A stretch of 64,000 nucleotides of DNA from Brachybacterium endophyticum (GTDB lineage: Bacteria; Actinomycetota; Actinomycetes; Actinomycetales; Dermabacteraceae). A program made the position numbers and the translations under genes. Shown piece by piece: positions 16,399 to 24,717 of the stretch (position 1 is its first letter; each line of letters opens with the position of its first letter). The DNA lies in NCBI RefSeq assembly GCF_003130585.1, contig NZ_QFKX01000001.1, positions 124,001 to 188,000 on the forward strand, in the 5' to 3' direction. A model generated the notes under the pieces. It ran no database searches. It was not told where the DNA came from and saw only the letters and a list, made by a program, of their open reading frames with translations.

Positions 16399-17922
16399 TC
16401 AGCGAGCAGGTGCGGCCTCCACGTGCGTGGTTCCCGACGTCGTCGTGCCGCCGAGGTCCTCGCCGTCCACGTCCTTGCCAGTGGGGTCCCACGGGTTCAG
16501 CAGCAGCGAGATCGCGCCCAGCAGCGGAGCGCAGGCGACGATCCAGAACACGCCCGTGCCGAGCGAGGACGCCAGGATCGGGAAGCCCAGCAGGGAGAGC
16601 ACCGAGAAGGCGCGCAGCGTGCCCTGGTTGAAGCCCACGCCGATGCCGCGCAGGCGCGTCGGGTAGGAGAGCGTCGCGAAGTTCATGAGGTTCGCGCCGG
16701 GCCCGCCGGCCTGGGCGAAGATGAAGGCGGCGAGCATGGCGACGGCCACGAGCACGAGCGCGCTGCTGGGGACGCCGATCGCGGCGAGGGTGAACAGGGC
16801 TGCGGCCTGGATCGTGAAGCCCACCAGGGTGACCTTGCGGGAGCCGAAGCGGCTGACCACGCCCATGCCCAGCAGGCCTCCGGCGAGGCCGAAGCCCAGG
16901 TTGATGACGAGCGAGGACACGATCGTCACCAGCGGGCCCTGGTGGAACAGGGTGGTGATGATCAGCGGGGTCCCGTAGGCGACGGCGTTGTACCCGAAGG
17001 TGGAGAACACGGAGACGCACAGGGCCGAGATCGTGCGCAGCCGGTAGCGCGGGGCGAACAGCTCGAGCACCGTGGACAGGCGCGTGCGGGCCGAGGACCG
17101 TGACTCCTGGTCCTCCGGGGACGGCACGAGCTCGGCGTCGATCGAGTAGTGGCTGCGCAGCACGTCGACGGCGCCGCGCAGGTCGCCCTGGTCGGCGAGC
17201 CACTGCGGGGACTCTGCCATGTAGCGGCGGCGCACCAGCAGCACGATCACCGCGGGGACCGCCCCGAAGCCGACGACGATCCGCCACAGATGGTCCTGCT
17301 GGTCCATCGGCAGCAGCAGGAAGCAGATCAGGACGATCACGTACCCGGTGCCGGTCGCGAAGTACCAGGCCGGCGACCACGAGTTCACGCGCTCGGAGCG
17401 GTTGCCCTTGCCGCGCAGGCGGGAGAACTCCGCGAGGAAGGCCATTGCGACCGGGATGTCCAGGCCGACGCCGATGCCCATCACGAAGCGGAAGCCGATC
17501 AGCGACCACGCCTCCGGGGCGAGCGCGCTGCCCAGCGCCGCGACGACGAAGAAGACCATGTCGGCCATGAACAGCCGGTAGCGGCCGAAGCGGTCCACGA
17601 GGTACCCGCCGGAGAGTGCGCCGACCACCGCGCCGATCATGATCGAGGCGTTGACCAGCCCGGTCATGAAGCCGGTCAGACCGAACTGCTCCGTGATCGC
17701 GGGCATGCCGAAGGCGATCGAGGAGAAGTCGTAGGCGTCCATGAAGATCCCGCCGAGCGCCAGCAGGATCACCGCGGTCGCCTTCGGGCTGCGCGAGCCG
17801 AGGTCGGAGAGGATCCGATGGACGTCGGCCGCGGTGGACACGCGCAGGCTCGTGGCCGGCGCGCCGGTGGTGTCGCGGCCGTTTCCGGGCAGGGGAGAGT
17901 CAGGGTCCGTCGTCGGGGGCAT
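16399..17922 (-). CDS. MFS transporter, sugar/aromatic acid porter type
   Basis: A 507-residue 12-TM carrier. G-Y-L-V-D-R-F-G-R-Y-R lies after TM2, with a conserved acidic D-A-Y-D-F in TM1, a pattern of metabolite:H+ symporters. Loop R-R-Y-M-A-E-S-P-Q-W-L resembles the P-E-S-P-R-W motif of the sugar porter branch. The start is taken at the ATG at 17922; an ATG at 17973 would add 17 residues and neither has a strong ribosome site. It sits between an SDR pseudogene and an amidohydrolase remnant, so it may be the surviving member of a lost pathway. Substrate unknown. Confidence 0.8.
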   Translation of the reverse strand: MPPTTDPDSPLPGNGRDTTGAPATSLRVSTAADVHRILSDLGSRSPKATAVILLALGGIFMDAYDFSSIAFGMPAITEQFGLTGFMTGLVNASIMIGAVVGALSGGYLVDRFGRYRLFMADMVFFVVAALGSALAPEAWSLIGFRFVMGIGVGLDIPVAMAFLAEFSRLRGKGNRSERVNSWSPAWYFATGTGYVIVLICFLLLPMDQQDHLWRIVVGFGAVPAVIVLLVRRRYMAESPQWLADQGDLRGAVDVLRSHYSIDAELVPSPEDQESRSSARTRLSTVLELFAPRYRLRTISALCVSVFSTFGYNAVAYGTPLIITTLFHQGPLVTIVSSLVINLGFGLAGGLLGMGVVSRFGSRKVTLVGFTIQAAALFTLAAIGVPSSALVLVAVAMLAAFIFAQAGGPGANLMNFATLSYPTRLRGIGVGFNQGTLRAFSVLSLLGFPILASSLGTGVFWIVACAPLLGAISLLLNPWDPTGKDVDGEDLGGTTTSGTTHVEAAPAR

Positions 17923-18049
17923 GGTTCCGATTGTCCGCGGATCGCGGCGCAGCGCGTCGGAGTGTGTCGGCATGTGTCCTGACGCGGCACGGACCGTGCG
18001 CGGGATGACCCTGCGTGGCCCTCAGGTCAGAGGAGGCGGGTGGCCCCCG

Positions 18050-18278
18050 TCACCGCTCGTTCCGGAACAGGCGCCGGGCGTTGCCGGAGTTGATGGCGCT
18101 CAGCTGCTGGTCGGTGAGACCGCTGGCTTCATCGAGGGCCTTGGTGAACATCCCCGCGGCGGGGGCCGGCGCATAGGGGAAGTCGCTGCCGAAGAGCACG
18201 CGCTCGGGGTCGTGGAGACGACGCGCCCTCGCAAGGACGCACGCGGTGGCAGGAACAGTGGACGGTGCTCGGGTGCAG
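18050..18278 (-). pseudogene. Amidohydrolase_2 C-terminal remnant
   Basis: About 75 codons read as the C-terminus of an ACMSD/2-pyrone-4,6-dicarboxylate hydrolase-type amidohydrolase. P-S-T-V-P is followed by H-D-P-E-R-V-L-F-G-S-D-F-P-Y and ends N-A-R-R-L-F-R-N-E-R-stop. The F-G-S-D-x-P motif carries the active-site aspartate. The homology stops at about 18276, where the terminus of the SSS symporter begins. Thus a deletion has removed roughly three quarters of the gene. No start or ribosome site remains. With the SDR pseudogene and the MFS gene it marks an eroded catabolic locus. Confidence 0.75.
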
Positions 18279-18279
18279 T

Positions 18280-19722
18280 TCAGTGAGACGAACTGGCGCC
18301 GGCAGCCCTCGCTGCCCTACCAGAAGCGGAGGACCGCTCGTTCCTGCCCCCGGACGTCACCATCGACACCACGACCAGCGCAAGGACCGACAACGGCAGC
18401 GCGATGATCACCGAGTTCAGATCGGCCGAGCGTCCGGTGACCTCCCAGAAGATCGTCGCGACGGCGCCGACCGCCATGGCGCTGAGGGCGCCCGCGGCCG
18501 TTGCCCTCCTCCAGAACAGGCCGGCGAGCAGCACCGGGGTGATCGTCGCCCCGTACATCGTGTACGCGTACATCTGCAACGCGAGCACGCTCGGGAAGAA
18601 GCTCACCATCACGAACCCGAGCGCCGCGATGACCAGCACAGCGACGCGCCCGATCCACAGGTCCTGGCGTTCCGACCGTGCCTGCGGTCGACGCAGCTGT
18701 CCGACGAGGTCGTGGAGGACGTTGGCCGAGCAGGTGAGCAGGTAGGACGACCCTGTCGTCACGATCAGGGCGAACGCGCCCGCGAGCAGCGCGCCACCGA
18801 CGACTCCCGGTGTGAGACCGGCGTCGGCCAGGGAGAGCACGGCCATGTCTGGCTCGATGTCGGGCTGCAGGATTGCGCTCGCCACTGCGAGCACGGCGAT
18901 CGGCACGATCATGACGATCGCGCCGAGGATGAAGATCACCGCGCCTTGGAGAGCGGCCCGGGGGCTCTTCGCCGCCGCCAGGCGCTGGTACATGTTCTGG
19001 TCGCCCAGCAGCAGGACGAAGGCGGGGAGCGCGAAGCCGAGCATCTGCAGCGCACTGAGCCCGCCCAGCACTCCGGCATCCGTGCCGACGCTGGTCACCT
19101 GTGAGGCGGACGCTCCGAGGTCGACGCCGACCACGAAGAACACGGCGACCCAGAGTGCCAGCACGATCATCAGGGCCGAGAGGAAGTCGGTCCAGGCCAC
19201 GGACTTCAGTCCGCCCGTGAGCGCGAGGAAGGTGATCAGCGCAGCGGCCACGACGGCCCCGGACTGTTCGCTCAGCGGGGTGATGAGGCTGATGATGTAC
19301 CCGGCGCCGGTGAACTGGTAGGCGGTGATCCCGATGAAGGCGATCAGGATCATCACGGTTCCGGCGATGCGCACGGCCTTGCCGTACCGCTGGTCGAACA
19401 GCTCGGGGATCGTGTGGCCGGCGAGTTCCCGCACCCTGCGTGCGAGGAACACCAGGATCAGTGATCCGGTGATGGTCCCGGAGAAGAAGAGGAGCCCCGG
19501 CAGCAGCCCGTAGGTGTAGGCGAAGTTCGCGGCGCCGATGATGGACCCCGAGCCGACGAAGGTCGCGAGCATGGTACCGCCGAGCACGGGTGCGGGGAGG
19601 GAGCGGCCCGCGAGGACGAAGTCCTCCCCGGAGGCGGTCTCTCGGGGTCGCCCGAACCAGGCTCCGACGGCGATCATCACGATGATGTAGCAGATCAGGA
19701 CCGCGATGTGGGTGATGTTCAT
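18280..19722 (-). CDS. Sodium:solute symporter (SSS) family transporter
   Basis: A 480-residue, 13-TM SSS protein. The N-terminus has F-V-L-A-G-R-S-L-P-A-P-V-L-G-G-T-M-L-A-T-F-V-G in parts, typical of PutP/PanF-like carriers, with G-L-L-P-G-L-L-F-F in TM3. It imports small organic solutes with Na+. The ORF is full length for the family, although its last 20 residues are Ser/Arg/Ala-rich and may have been altered by the adjacent deletion. It lies 36 bp downstream of the metal-dependent amidohydrolase (19759-21030) and likely forms an operon with it, supplying that enzyme with substrate. Confidence 0.88.
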   Translation of the reverse strand: MNITHIAVLICYIIVMIAVGAWFGRPRETASGEDFVLAGRSLPAPVLGGTMLATFVGSGSIIGAANFAYTYGLLPGLLFFSGTITGSLILVFLARRVRELAGHTIPELFDQRYGKAVRIAGTVMILIAFIGITAYQFTGAGYIISLITPLSEQSGAVVAAALITFLALTGGLKSVAWTDFLSALMIVLALWVAVFFVVGVDLGASASQVTSVGTDAGVLGGLSALQMLGFALPAFVLLLGDQNMYQRLAAAKSPRAALQGAVIFILGAIVMIVPIAVLAVASAILQPDIEPDMAVLSLADAGLTPGVVGGALLAGAFALIVTTGSSYLLTCSANVLHDLVGQLRRPQARSERQDLWIGRVAVLVIAALGFVMVSFFPSVLALQMYAYTMYGATITPVLLAGLFWRRATAAGALSAMAVGAVATIFWEVTGRSADLNSVIIALPLSVLALVVVSMVTSGGRNERSSASGRAARAAGASSSH

Positions 19723-19758
19723 GGGGGCTGCTCCGGTGGGGTTTCCGGTGAGGTGCGG

Positions 19759-21030
19759 TCAGTTCGCGTTGCGGCGCGAGACGATCCGTCCGCCCTGGAC
19801 GACCATGACGGGATCGGGCTCCGACAGAGCCGTGATGTCCTGCAGCGGGTCACGATCCAGCACCACGAAGTCCGCCTGGGCGCCCTCTCCGATCACACCC
19901 AGCTCGCCCTCCCGGCGCAGCAGCTTCGCCGCGGTGAGGGTCGCCGCCTTCAGGATCGCCAACGGCTCCTGGTGGCGGGCCCGGATCTCGAACTCCTTGG
20001 ACTGATGGGCCTGCATGGACCCTAGGAGGTCAGTGCCGAAGCACAGCTGGAGATCCTCCTCGTCGGCGATGCGCAGTGCGTTCTCACCAGCCTCGAGGAC
20101 GTCGTCGACCTTTCGCTGACTGGCCTCGGGCAGCCCTGCCTGCGCGCCGAGCTCCTTGAGCGCCCAGTAGGTCACGAGGTTCATGGTGACGAACGCGTCC
20201 GCGTCGCGGATCTTCCGTGCCGTCTCCCGGTCGATGAGGTTCGCGTGCTCGATCGAGCGGACGCCGGCCTCGAGGGCGCGGGAGATCGCGCCGGGCGTGT
20301 AGGCGTGGGCGGCGACGTAACGATTCGCGTCCCGCGCCTCCTCGACGGCCGCGCGCATCTCGGCGATCGAGTACTGGATCGAGTCCACGCGGTCGGTGGG
20401 GGAGGCGACGCCTCCACCCGCCATGATCTTCACGTGGTCGGCGCCGGTGCGGAGCTGGTCGCGCGCCGCCTGACGCACGGCGTCGGCGCCGTCGGCGACC
20501 ATGCCGAGGCCTGAGCAGCAGGACGGTGACGGGGCCACGTGCTGGCCGGGCCGCCGACTGTCGCCGTGGCCGCCGGTCTGCGAGAGCGCCTTGCCGCCGA
20601 AGAACAGGCGCGGTCCGCGCAACAGCCCTTCGGCCTGGGCTCGTGCGAGCCCGTGGTCGGCGCCGCCGGTGTCACGGACCGTGGTGAAGCCGCGATCCAG
20701 CATGTCGCCCATCAGGCGTGCGGCCTGCATTGCGGCGTAGGACGACGCCTCGGTCTCCACCTCGGCGAGGTTCGCGCTCATGGCATAGACGTGGACGTGG
20801 CAGTCGATGAGCCCGGGGATGACGTAGTAGTCGGCGAGGTCGACGGTCTCGGTGGAATCGTCAGCGCCGGTGCGCACTCGGGTCGTGCCGGCATCTGCAC
20901 CGGCGCTGTCATGGAGCGCGGAGAATCGGCCCTCGCTGGTGTGGAGGTCGGCGGTTCGCCAGTCACCGGTGGCGACGTCCAAATGGTGTGCGTTGGTGAA
21001 GACGGCTGGTGCGTGCACGAGGTTCCTCAT
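19759..21030 (-). CDS. Metal-dependent amidohydrolase (imidazolonepropionase/prolidase-like)
   Basis: A 423-residue amidohydrolase-superfamily enzyme. Metal ligands are visible in order: H-V-H (His78, His80) after G-L-I-D-C, Lys in H-V-K-I-M-A-G-G-G, His in A-A-H-A-Y, His in I-E-H-A-N, and Asp in F-G-T-D-L. This is the pattern of binuclear Xaa-Pro or N-acyl amino acid hydrolases. The ATG at 21030 (M-R-N-L) places the composite N-terminal beta domain normally. The open frame extends to 21159, with an alternative ATG at 21081. The first gene of an operon with the SSS symporter. The peptide, ureide or lactam substrate is not determinable. Confidence 0.8.
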   Translation of the reverse strand: MRNLVHAPAVFTNAHHLDVATGDWRTADLHTSEGRFSALHDSAGADAGTTRVRTGADDSTETVDLADYYVIPGLIDCHVHVYAMSANLAEVETEASSYAAMQAARLMGDMLDRGFTTVRDTGGADHGLARAQAEGLLRGPRLFFGGKALSQTGGHGDSRRPGQHVAPSPSCCSGLGMVADGADAVRQAARDQLRTGADHVKIMAGGGVASPTDRVDSIQYSIAEMRAAVEEARDANRYVAAHAYTPGAISRALEAGVRSIEHANLIDRETARKIRDADAFVTMNLVTYWALKELGAQAGLPEASQRKVDDVLEAGENALRIADEEDLQLCFGTDLLGSMQAHQSKEFEIRARHQEPLAILKAATLTAAKLLRREGELGVIGEGAQADFVVLDRDPLQDITALSEPDPVMVVQGGRIVSRRNAN

Positions 21031-21265
21031 CGTCGGGGAGTGCGCGAGATGCCGGCGGCGGTCGATGGCGCCGGGAGTCATCGAACCTACCGTGACCTGG
21101 ACTCGGAGGGCGACGGGGGTCCATCGGCCGGGATCGCGGCCCCTTCGCCGCATTTGCACGCACGCCCCATCAACGCATAGCCTGTCTAACAGTTACCCAA
21201 CCGAACAGTGCGTGCCACCACGGCACCACGATCGGCCGACAGGGCATCGGACAGGGGAGGAACCC

Positions 21266-21445
21266 ATGGATCGTGAGGCGCTCGAGCTCGTCATCGTCAG
21301 CACGCTTGAACGGCACGACGAGCAGGTGGAGGCGTTCGACGTCGCCGCCGTCGCTGACGAGGTGTCCTCCCGCAGCGCGACGGACAACCTCCAGGACATC
21401 GATCCGGACGAGTACTGGCGCATCATCGAACGCCACCGGCGCTGA
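21266..21445 (+). CDS. Small acidic hypothetical protein
   Basis: A 59-residue acidic protein (M-D-R-E-A-L-E-L-V...) with strong GGGGAGG before the ATG and a D-x-D-E-Y-W-R-I-I-E C-terminus. No domain is recognised. It heads a run of four + strand genes (this, a DUF2945 protein, an FMN-binding stress protein and photolyase) that together look like a stress/DNA-repair cluster. Ribosome site and composition support a real gene. Confidence 0.65.
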   Translation: MDREALELVIVSTLERHDEQVEAFDVAAVADEVSSRSATDNLQDIDPDEYWRIIERHRR

Positions 21446-21499
21446 CCGCGCAGACCACAGGCCCTGCAGCACCTAGCACCGCTCGAGAAGGAGGCGACC

Positions 21500-21700
21500 A
21501 TGCGGAAGGGATACCGCGTGGCGTGGAGGACGAGCCAGGGCATGACCGCCGGCACGATCGTCTCGCGCCACACCGCCGACCTCACCTTCCAGGGTCACGT
21601 CTACCGGGCCAGCCACGACGACCCGGTCTGCATCGTCGAGTCGACCTCGACGGGCAAGCAGGCCGCGCACCACGAGAGCACACTGGAACGACAGGACTGA
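21500..21700 (+). CDS. DUF2945 (hypervirulence-associated TUDOR domain) protein
   Basis: A 66-residue protein made entirely of the DUF2945 fold: basic K-G-Y-R-V-A-W-R-T-S-Q-G at the N-terminus, F-Q-G-H-V-Y-R-A-S mid-way and S-T-S-T-G-K-Q-A-A-H at the C-terminus. The domain is widespread in bacteria and fungi as a small basic protein often next to stress genes; its partner is unknown. AGAAGGAGG lies just before the ATG. It is 54 bp after the preceding small gene and 70 bp before the FMN-binding protein. Confidence 0.88.
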   Translation: MRKGYRVAWRTSQGMTAGTIVSRHTADLTFQGHVYRASHDDPVCIVESTSTGKQAAHHESTLERQD

Positions 21701-21770
21701 TCGGAACACCCGCGGCGAAGCCTCCAGGCCGTGCCGCCCCTCCGATCCGAACCGACACGAAGGAGACACC

Positions 21771-22253
21771 ATGACCACCGAGGACCTCAGCCAGGACACC
21801 GTCGTCGACACGCTGCGCGAAAGCCGCTTCGTCATGCTGACCACCGCCCGGGCCGACGGCACCCTGCTGTCCCACCCGATGACCGCCCAGGAGGTCACCG
21901 ACGACGCCGACGTCTGGTTCTTCGTCGGCCTGCAGGGCGACCAGGCCGACGCGCTCCACGGCAACCCCCACGTCAACATCGCCGTCGCCAAGGCGGGCAC
22001 CTGGCTCTCGGTCGCCGGTCGCGTCGAGTTCGTCGACGACCGCGCGAAGATCGACGAGCTCTGGGACGACGAGGCCGGCGCCTACTTCGAGCACGGCAAG
22101 GAGGACCCGAATGTCGGTCTGATCCGCGTCACCAGCGACTCCGCACAGTTCTGGGGACTTCCGGGTGGCAGGGCGAGCGCGCTGGCGAAGATCACCAAGG
22201 CGCGACTGACCGGCCAGAAGCCCGGTGGCTCCAGCGCGACCACGGAACTCTGA
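21771..22253 (+). CDS. Pyridoxamine 5'-phosphate oxidase-like, general stress FMN-binding protein
   Basis: A 160-residue split-barrel flavin-binding protein of the general stress protein 26 (COG3871) type. M-L-T-T-A-R-A-D-G-T-L-L-S-H-P-M-T covers the flavin phosphate site, W-F-F-V-G follows, and G-T-W-L-S-V-A-G-R occurs mid-protein. Members bind FMN or F420; reaction unknown. GAAGGAG precedes the ATG. Neighbour of photolyase, in keeping with a stress role. Confidence 0.88.
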   Translation: MTTEDLSQDTVVDTLRESRFVMLTTARADGTLLSHPMTAQEVTDDADVWFFVGLQGDQADALHGNPHVNIAVAKAGTWLSVAGRVEFVDDRAKIDELWDDEAGAYFEHGKEDPNVGLIRVTSDSAQFWGLPGGRASALAKITKARLTGQKPGGSSATTEL

Positions 22254-22298
22254 GCACGGAGCGGGCGCGGCGGGGCGTCGGGAGACACCGGTGAGCGC

Positions 22299-23735
22299 AT
22301 GACCAGCATCTGGTGGATCCGCGACGACCTGCGTCTTCACGACAACGCCGCCCTGACGGCAGCGGCCGACGCCGGCCCGGTGATCGCACTCCACATCGAC
22401 GAGTCGGTGCCCGGCGCCCGGCGTCCGGGCGGGGCCACGCGCTGGTGGCTCCACCAGTCGCTGAGCGCCCTCGCGTCCCGCCTGCGGGAGCACGGGATCC
22501 CGCTGGTCCTGGCTGACGGTGACCCCCGCCAGGTGCTCCCGGCGCTGGTGGCGGAGAGCGCGGCCGGCGCCGTGCACTGGCAGCGGCGGTACCACGCCCC
22601 GCATCGCGCGGTCGATGCCGAGGTGAAGACCGCGCTGCGGGAGAACGGCATCGACGCCGAGAGCCATCCCGGCCACCTGCTGCACGAGCCGTGGACCATC
22701 CGCACCGGGCAGGGCTCGGACTACCGCGTCTTCACCCCCTTCGCCCGCGCCTGCGAGGAGGCGCCCACCCCGCAGCGACCGCGCGGGGTGCCCGACGGGC
22801 TCGAAGGTCCCGCTGCCGGTGTCCGCGCCGCAGGCCACGAGGTCCGCACCTGGCTGCGCGCCGAGGACTTCGCGCACCGCCTCGCCGAGCGCGGGTGGGA
22901 GCCGAGCCACCCGGATTGGGCGGGAGGGCTGCGCGATACCTGGACGCCGGGGGAGGACGGCGCCCGCAGCAGGCTCGACGAGCTCTCGGACGTCCTCTCC
23001 CGCTACGACAGCGAACAGGACCGGCCCGACCGCGAGGGCACCTCGCGTCTCTCACCCCACCTGCGATTCGGCGAGATCTCGGTGCGCGAGGTCTGGCACC
23101 GCAGTCTCGGGCGCGGTCCTCATGCGGACGTGCGACGCACGGGCGGACAGGGCAGGGGTGTGCAAGGTAAGGGGGCGCAGGCGTTCCGACGCCAGCTGCT
23201 GTGGCGGGACTTCGCCTGGCACCGCCTGTTCCACGTCCCGACCCTGGCCACGAACAACATCCGCTCGCGCTTCGACACCCTCGACTGGCGTGAGGACTCC
23301 CAGGAACTGCGGGCGTGGCAGCACGGACGCACCGGTATCCCTCTCGTCGATGCGGGCATGCGTGAGCTGTGGGAGACCGGGTTCATGCACAACCGGGTCC
23401 GGCTCGTCGTCGGATCGTTCCTGACCAAGAACCTGCGTCAGCACTGGCGACGCGGTGAGGAATGGTTCTGGGACACCCTGGTGGACGCCGACGAGGCCTC
23501 GAATCCGTTCAACTGGCAGTGGGTCGCCGGCAGCGGGGACGACGCCGCGCCCTACTTCCGCATCTTCAACCCCGAGCGCCAGCGCGAACGCTTCGATCCC
23601 GACTGCTCGTACGTGCGGCGCTGGGTTCCCGAGCTCTCCGGATTCGAGGAGGAGCGCCTCGAGCCGATCGTGGACCTCGCCGCCTCCCGGCGCGACGCGC
23701 TCGCCGCCTACGAGGCGACCGCGGACCCCGACTGA
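22299..23735 (+). CDS. phrB: Deoxyribodipyrimidine photolyase (class I)
   Basis: A 478-residue photolyase/cryptochrome protein. The N-terminal Rossmann-like antenna domain starts W-W-I-R-D-D-L-R-L-H-D-N. The C-terminal FAD domain has R-R-Q-L-L-W-R-D-F-A-W-H, W-Q-H-G-R-T-G-I-P-L-V-D-A-G-M-R-E-L, M-H-N-R-V-R-L-V-V-G-S-F, and N-W-Q-W-V-A-G-S-G-D-D-A, the CPD-recognition and FAD contacts of bacterial photolyases. It repairs UV-induced cyclobutane dimers using blue light. Last of the + strand stress cluster; its 3' end overlaps the lldR-like gene by 28 nt, tail to tail. Confidence 0.92.
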   Translation: MTSIWWIRDDLRLHDNAALTAAADAGPVIALHIDESVPGARRPGGATRWWLHQSLSALASRLREHGIPLVLADGDPRQVLPALVAESAAGAVHWQRRYHAPHRAVDAEVKTALRENGIDAESHPGHLLHEPWTIRTGQGSDYRVFTPFARACEEAPTPQRPRGVPDGLEGPAAGVRAAGHEVRTWLRAEDFAHRLAERGWEPSHPDWAGGLRDTWTPGEDGARSRLDELSDVLSRYDSEQDRPDREGTSRLSPHLRFGEISVREVWHRSLGRGPHADVRRTGGQGRGVQGKGAQAFRRQLLWRDFAWHRLFHVPTLATNNIRSRFDTLDWREDSQELRAWQHGRTGIPLVDAGMRELWETGFMHNRVRLVVGSFLTKNLRQHWRRGEEWFWDTLVDADEASNPFNWQWVAGSGDDAAPYFRIFNPERQRERFDPDCSYVRRWVPELSGFEEERLEPIVDLAASRRDALAAYEATADPD

Positions 23736-24523
23736 GGGGCGTCGTCCGAGGGGGAGTCGCCACCCCACAGGCTCGCGTGCGCGCCGCGGATGTGCGCCTC
23801 GATGCGCTCGGAGGCGCGCTGCGCGGAGCCCTCGGCGATCGCCTCGAAGATCTCGCGATGCTCCCCGCGCAGTCGCTCGATCAGCGCGGCGGAGTCCTCC
23901 AGGGTGCCGAAGGCCTGCAGGATCGGCGCCTTCATGGACTCACGGATCGCGATGGTCATGTCGGTGACGAGCCGGTTGTGGCCCGACTCGGCGAGGGCGA
24001 CGTGGAAGGCCGTGTCCAGGTCGTTGAAGGTGGCCTGGTCGATCGTCGGGTCATCCATCCGGTCCAGGAGCTCGCGCAGCGAGGTCAGGTCCCGCTCGGC
24101 GGCGTTCTGCGCGGCCAGGGTCGCGCTCGATCGCTCGAGCATGATGCGCGCCTCGACGACGTCGGCCAACGGGAAGTTCGACAGCGCCACGTGCAGGCGC
24201 AGCAGTCGGGTCAGCGCATCGCTGGTCATCGCGACGACCTGCGTCCCTGCAGTCGGCCGAGAGCCCACGGAGGACCGCACCGCCCCCTGGGCCTCGAGCG
24301 ACCGGATCGCCTCGCGCACCGCGGCGCGACTGACCTGGAGGCGTTCGGAGAGCTCACGCTCGGCGGGCAGCGTGTCGCCCACTGTGAGCGCCCCGGTGGC
24401 GATCTGCTCCTCGATCCGCTCCACCACGAGCTCGTAGGCGCGGCTGCGGTGCACCGGGCGCCAGGCATCGGCCGACGGGCGCTCGGGGAGCTCGGTGCCA
24501 TCCGGTACGGACATCGAGGTCAT
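23708..24523 (-). CDS. lldR: FadR-subfamily GntR regulator, LldR-like
   Basis: A 271-residue regulator. A winged helix (about 28-95) carries G-D-T-L-P-A-E-R-E-L-S-E-R-L-Q-V-S-R-A-A-V-R-E-A in segments, and a C-terminal FCD domain (about 115-245) has the metal-binding D ... H ... H pattern (D-L-D-T-A-F-H, H-R-E-I). GGGAG precedes the ATG at 24523. It is divergent from the L-lactate permease. The gap holds a palindrome that matches the family consensus TNGTNNNACNA and overlaps the permease start region. By analogy to LldR it should repress lldP until lactate binds. It overlaps phrB tail to tail by 28 nt. Confidence 0.88.
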   Translation of the reverse strand: MTSMSVPDGTELPERPSADAWRPVHRSRAYELVVERIEEQIATGALTVGDTLPAERELSERLQVSRAAVREAIRSLEAQGAVRSSVGSRPTAGTQVVAMTSDALTRLLRLHVALSNFPLADVVEARIMLERSSATLAAQNAAERDLTSLRELLDRMDDPTIDQATFNDLDTAFHVALAESGHNRLVTDMTIAIRESMKAPILQAFGTLEDSAALIERLRGEHREIFEAIAEGSAQRASERIEAHIRGAHASLWGGDSPSDDAPQSGSAVAS

Positions 24524-24544
24524 GGCGGAGCTCCCTTCGCGTCT

Positions 24545-24594
24545 TTGACAAGTGCTCTGCGCCACCCTAGCGTGCCGTTCTGTGGTCAGACCAC
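24545..24594 (+). promoter_or_regulatory. lldP promoter and LldR operator
   Basis: TTGACA (24545-24550), 17-nt spacer, TAGCGT (24568-24573). A 13-bp palindrome GTGGTCAGACCAC (24582-24594) follows at about +3 to +15. Inside it, TGGTCAGACCA matches the FadR/FCD half-site rule TNGTNNNACNA exactly. The position downstream of -10 predicts repression by road-block. Confidence 0.82.
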
Positions 24595-24717
24595 TGGACC
24601 GGTCCGGCCCACCGTCACCGTCGACGATGAGCTCGTCTCGCGCAGACCTCGCGCGGAACCGCCACGGTTCGGCCTCGCGGTCGACGGAGTCCCCCGACAT
24701 CTCGCGAGTGAGGTCCC

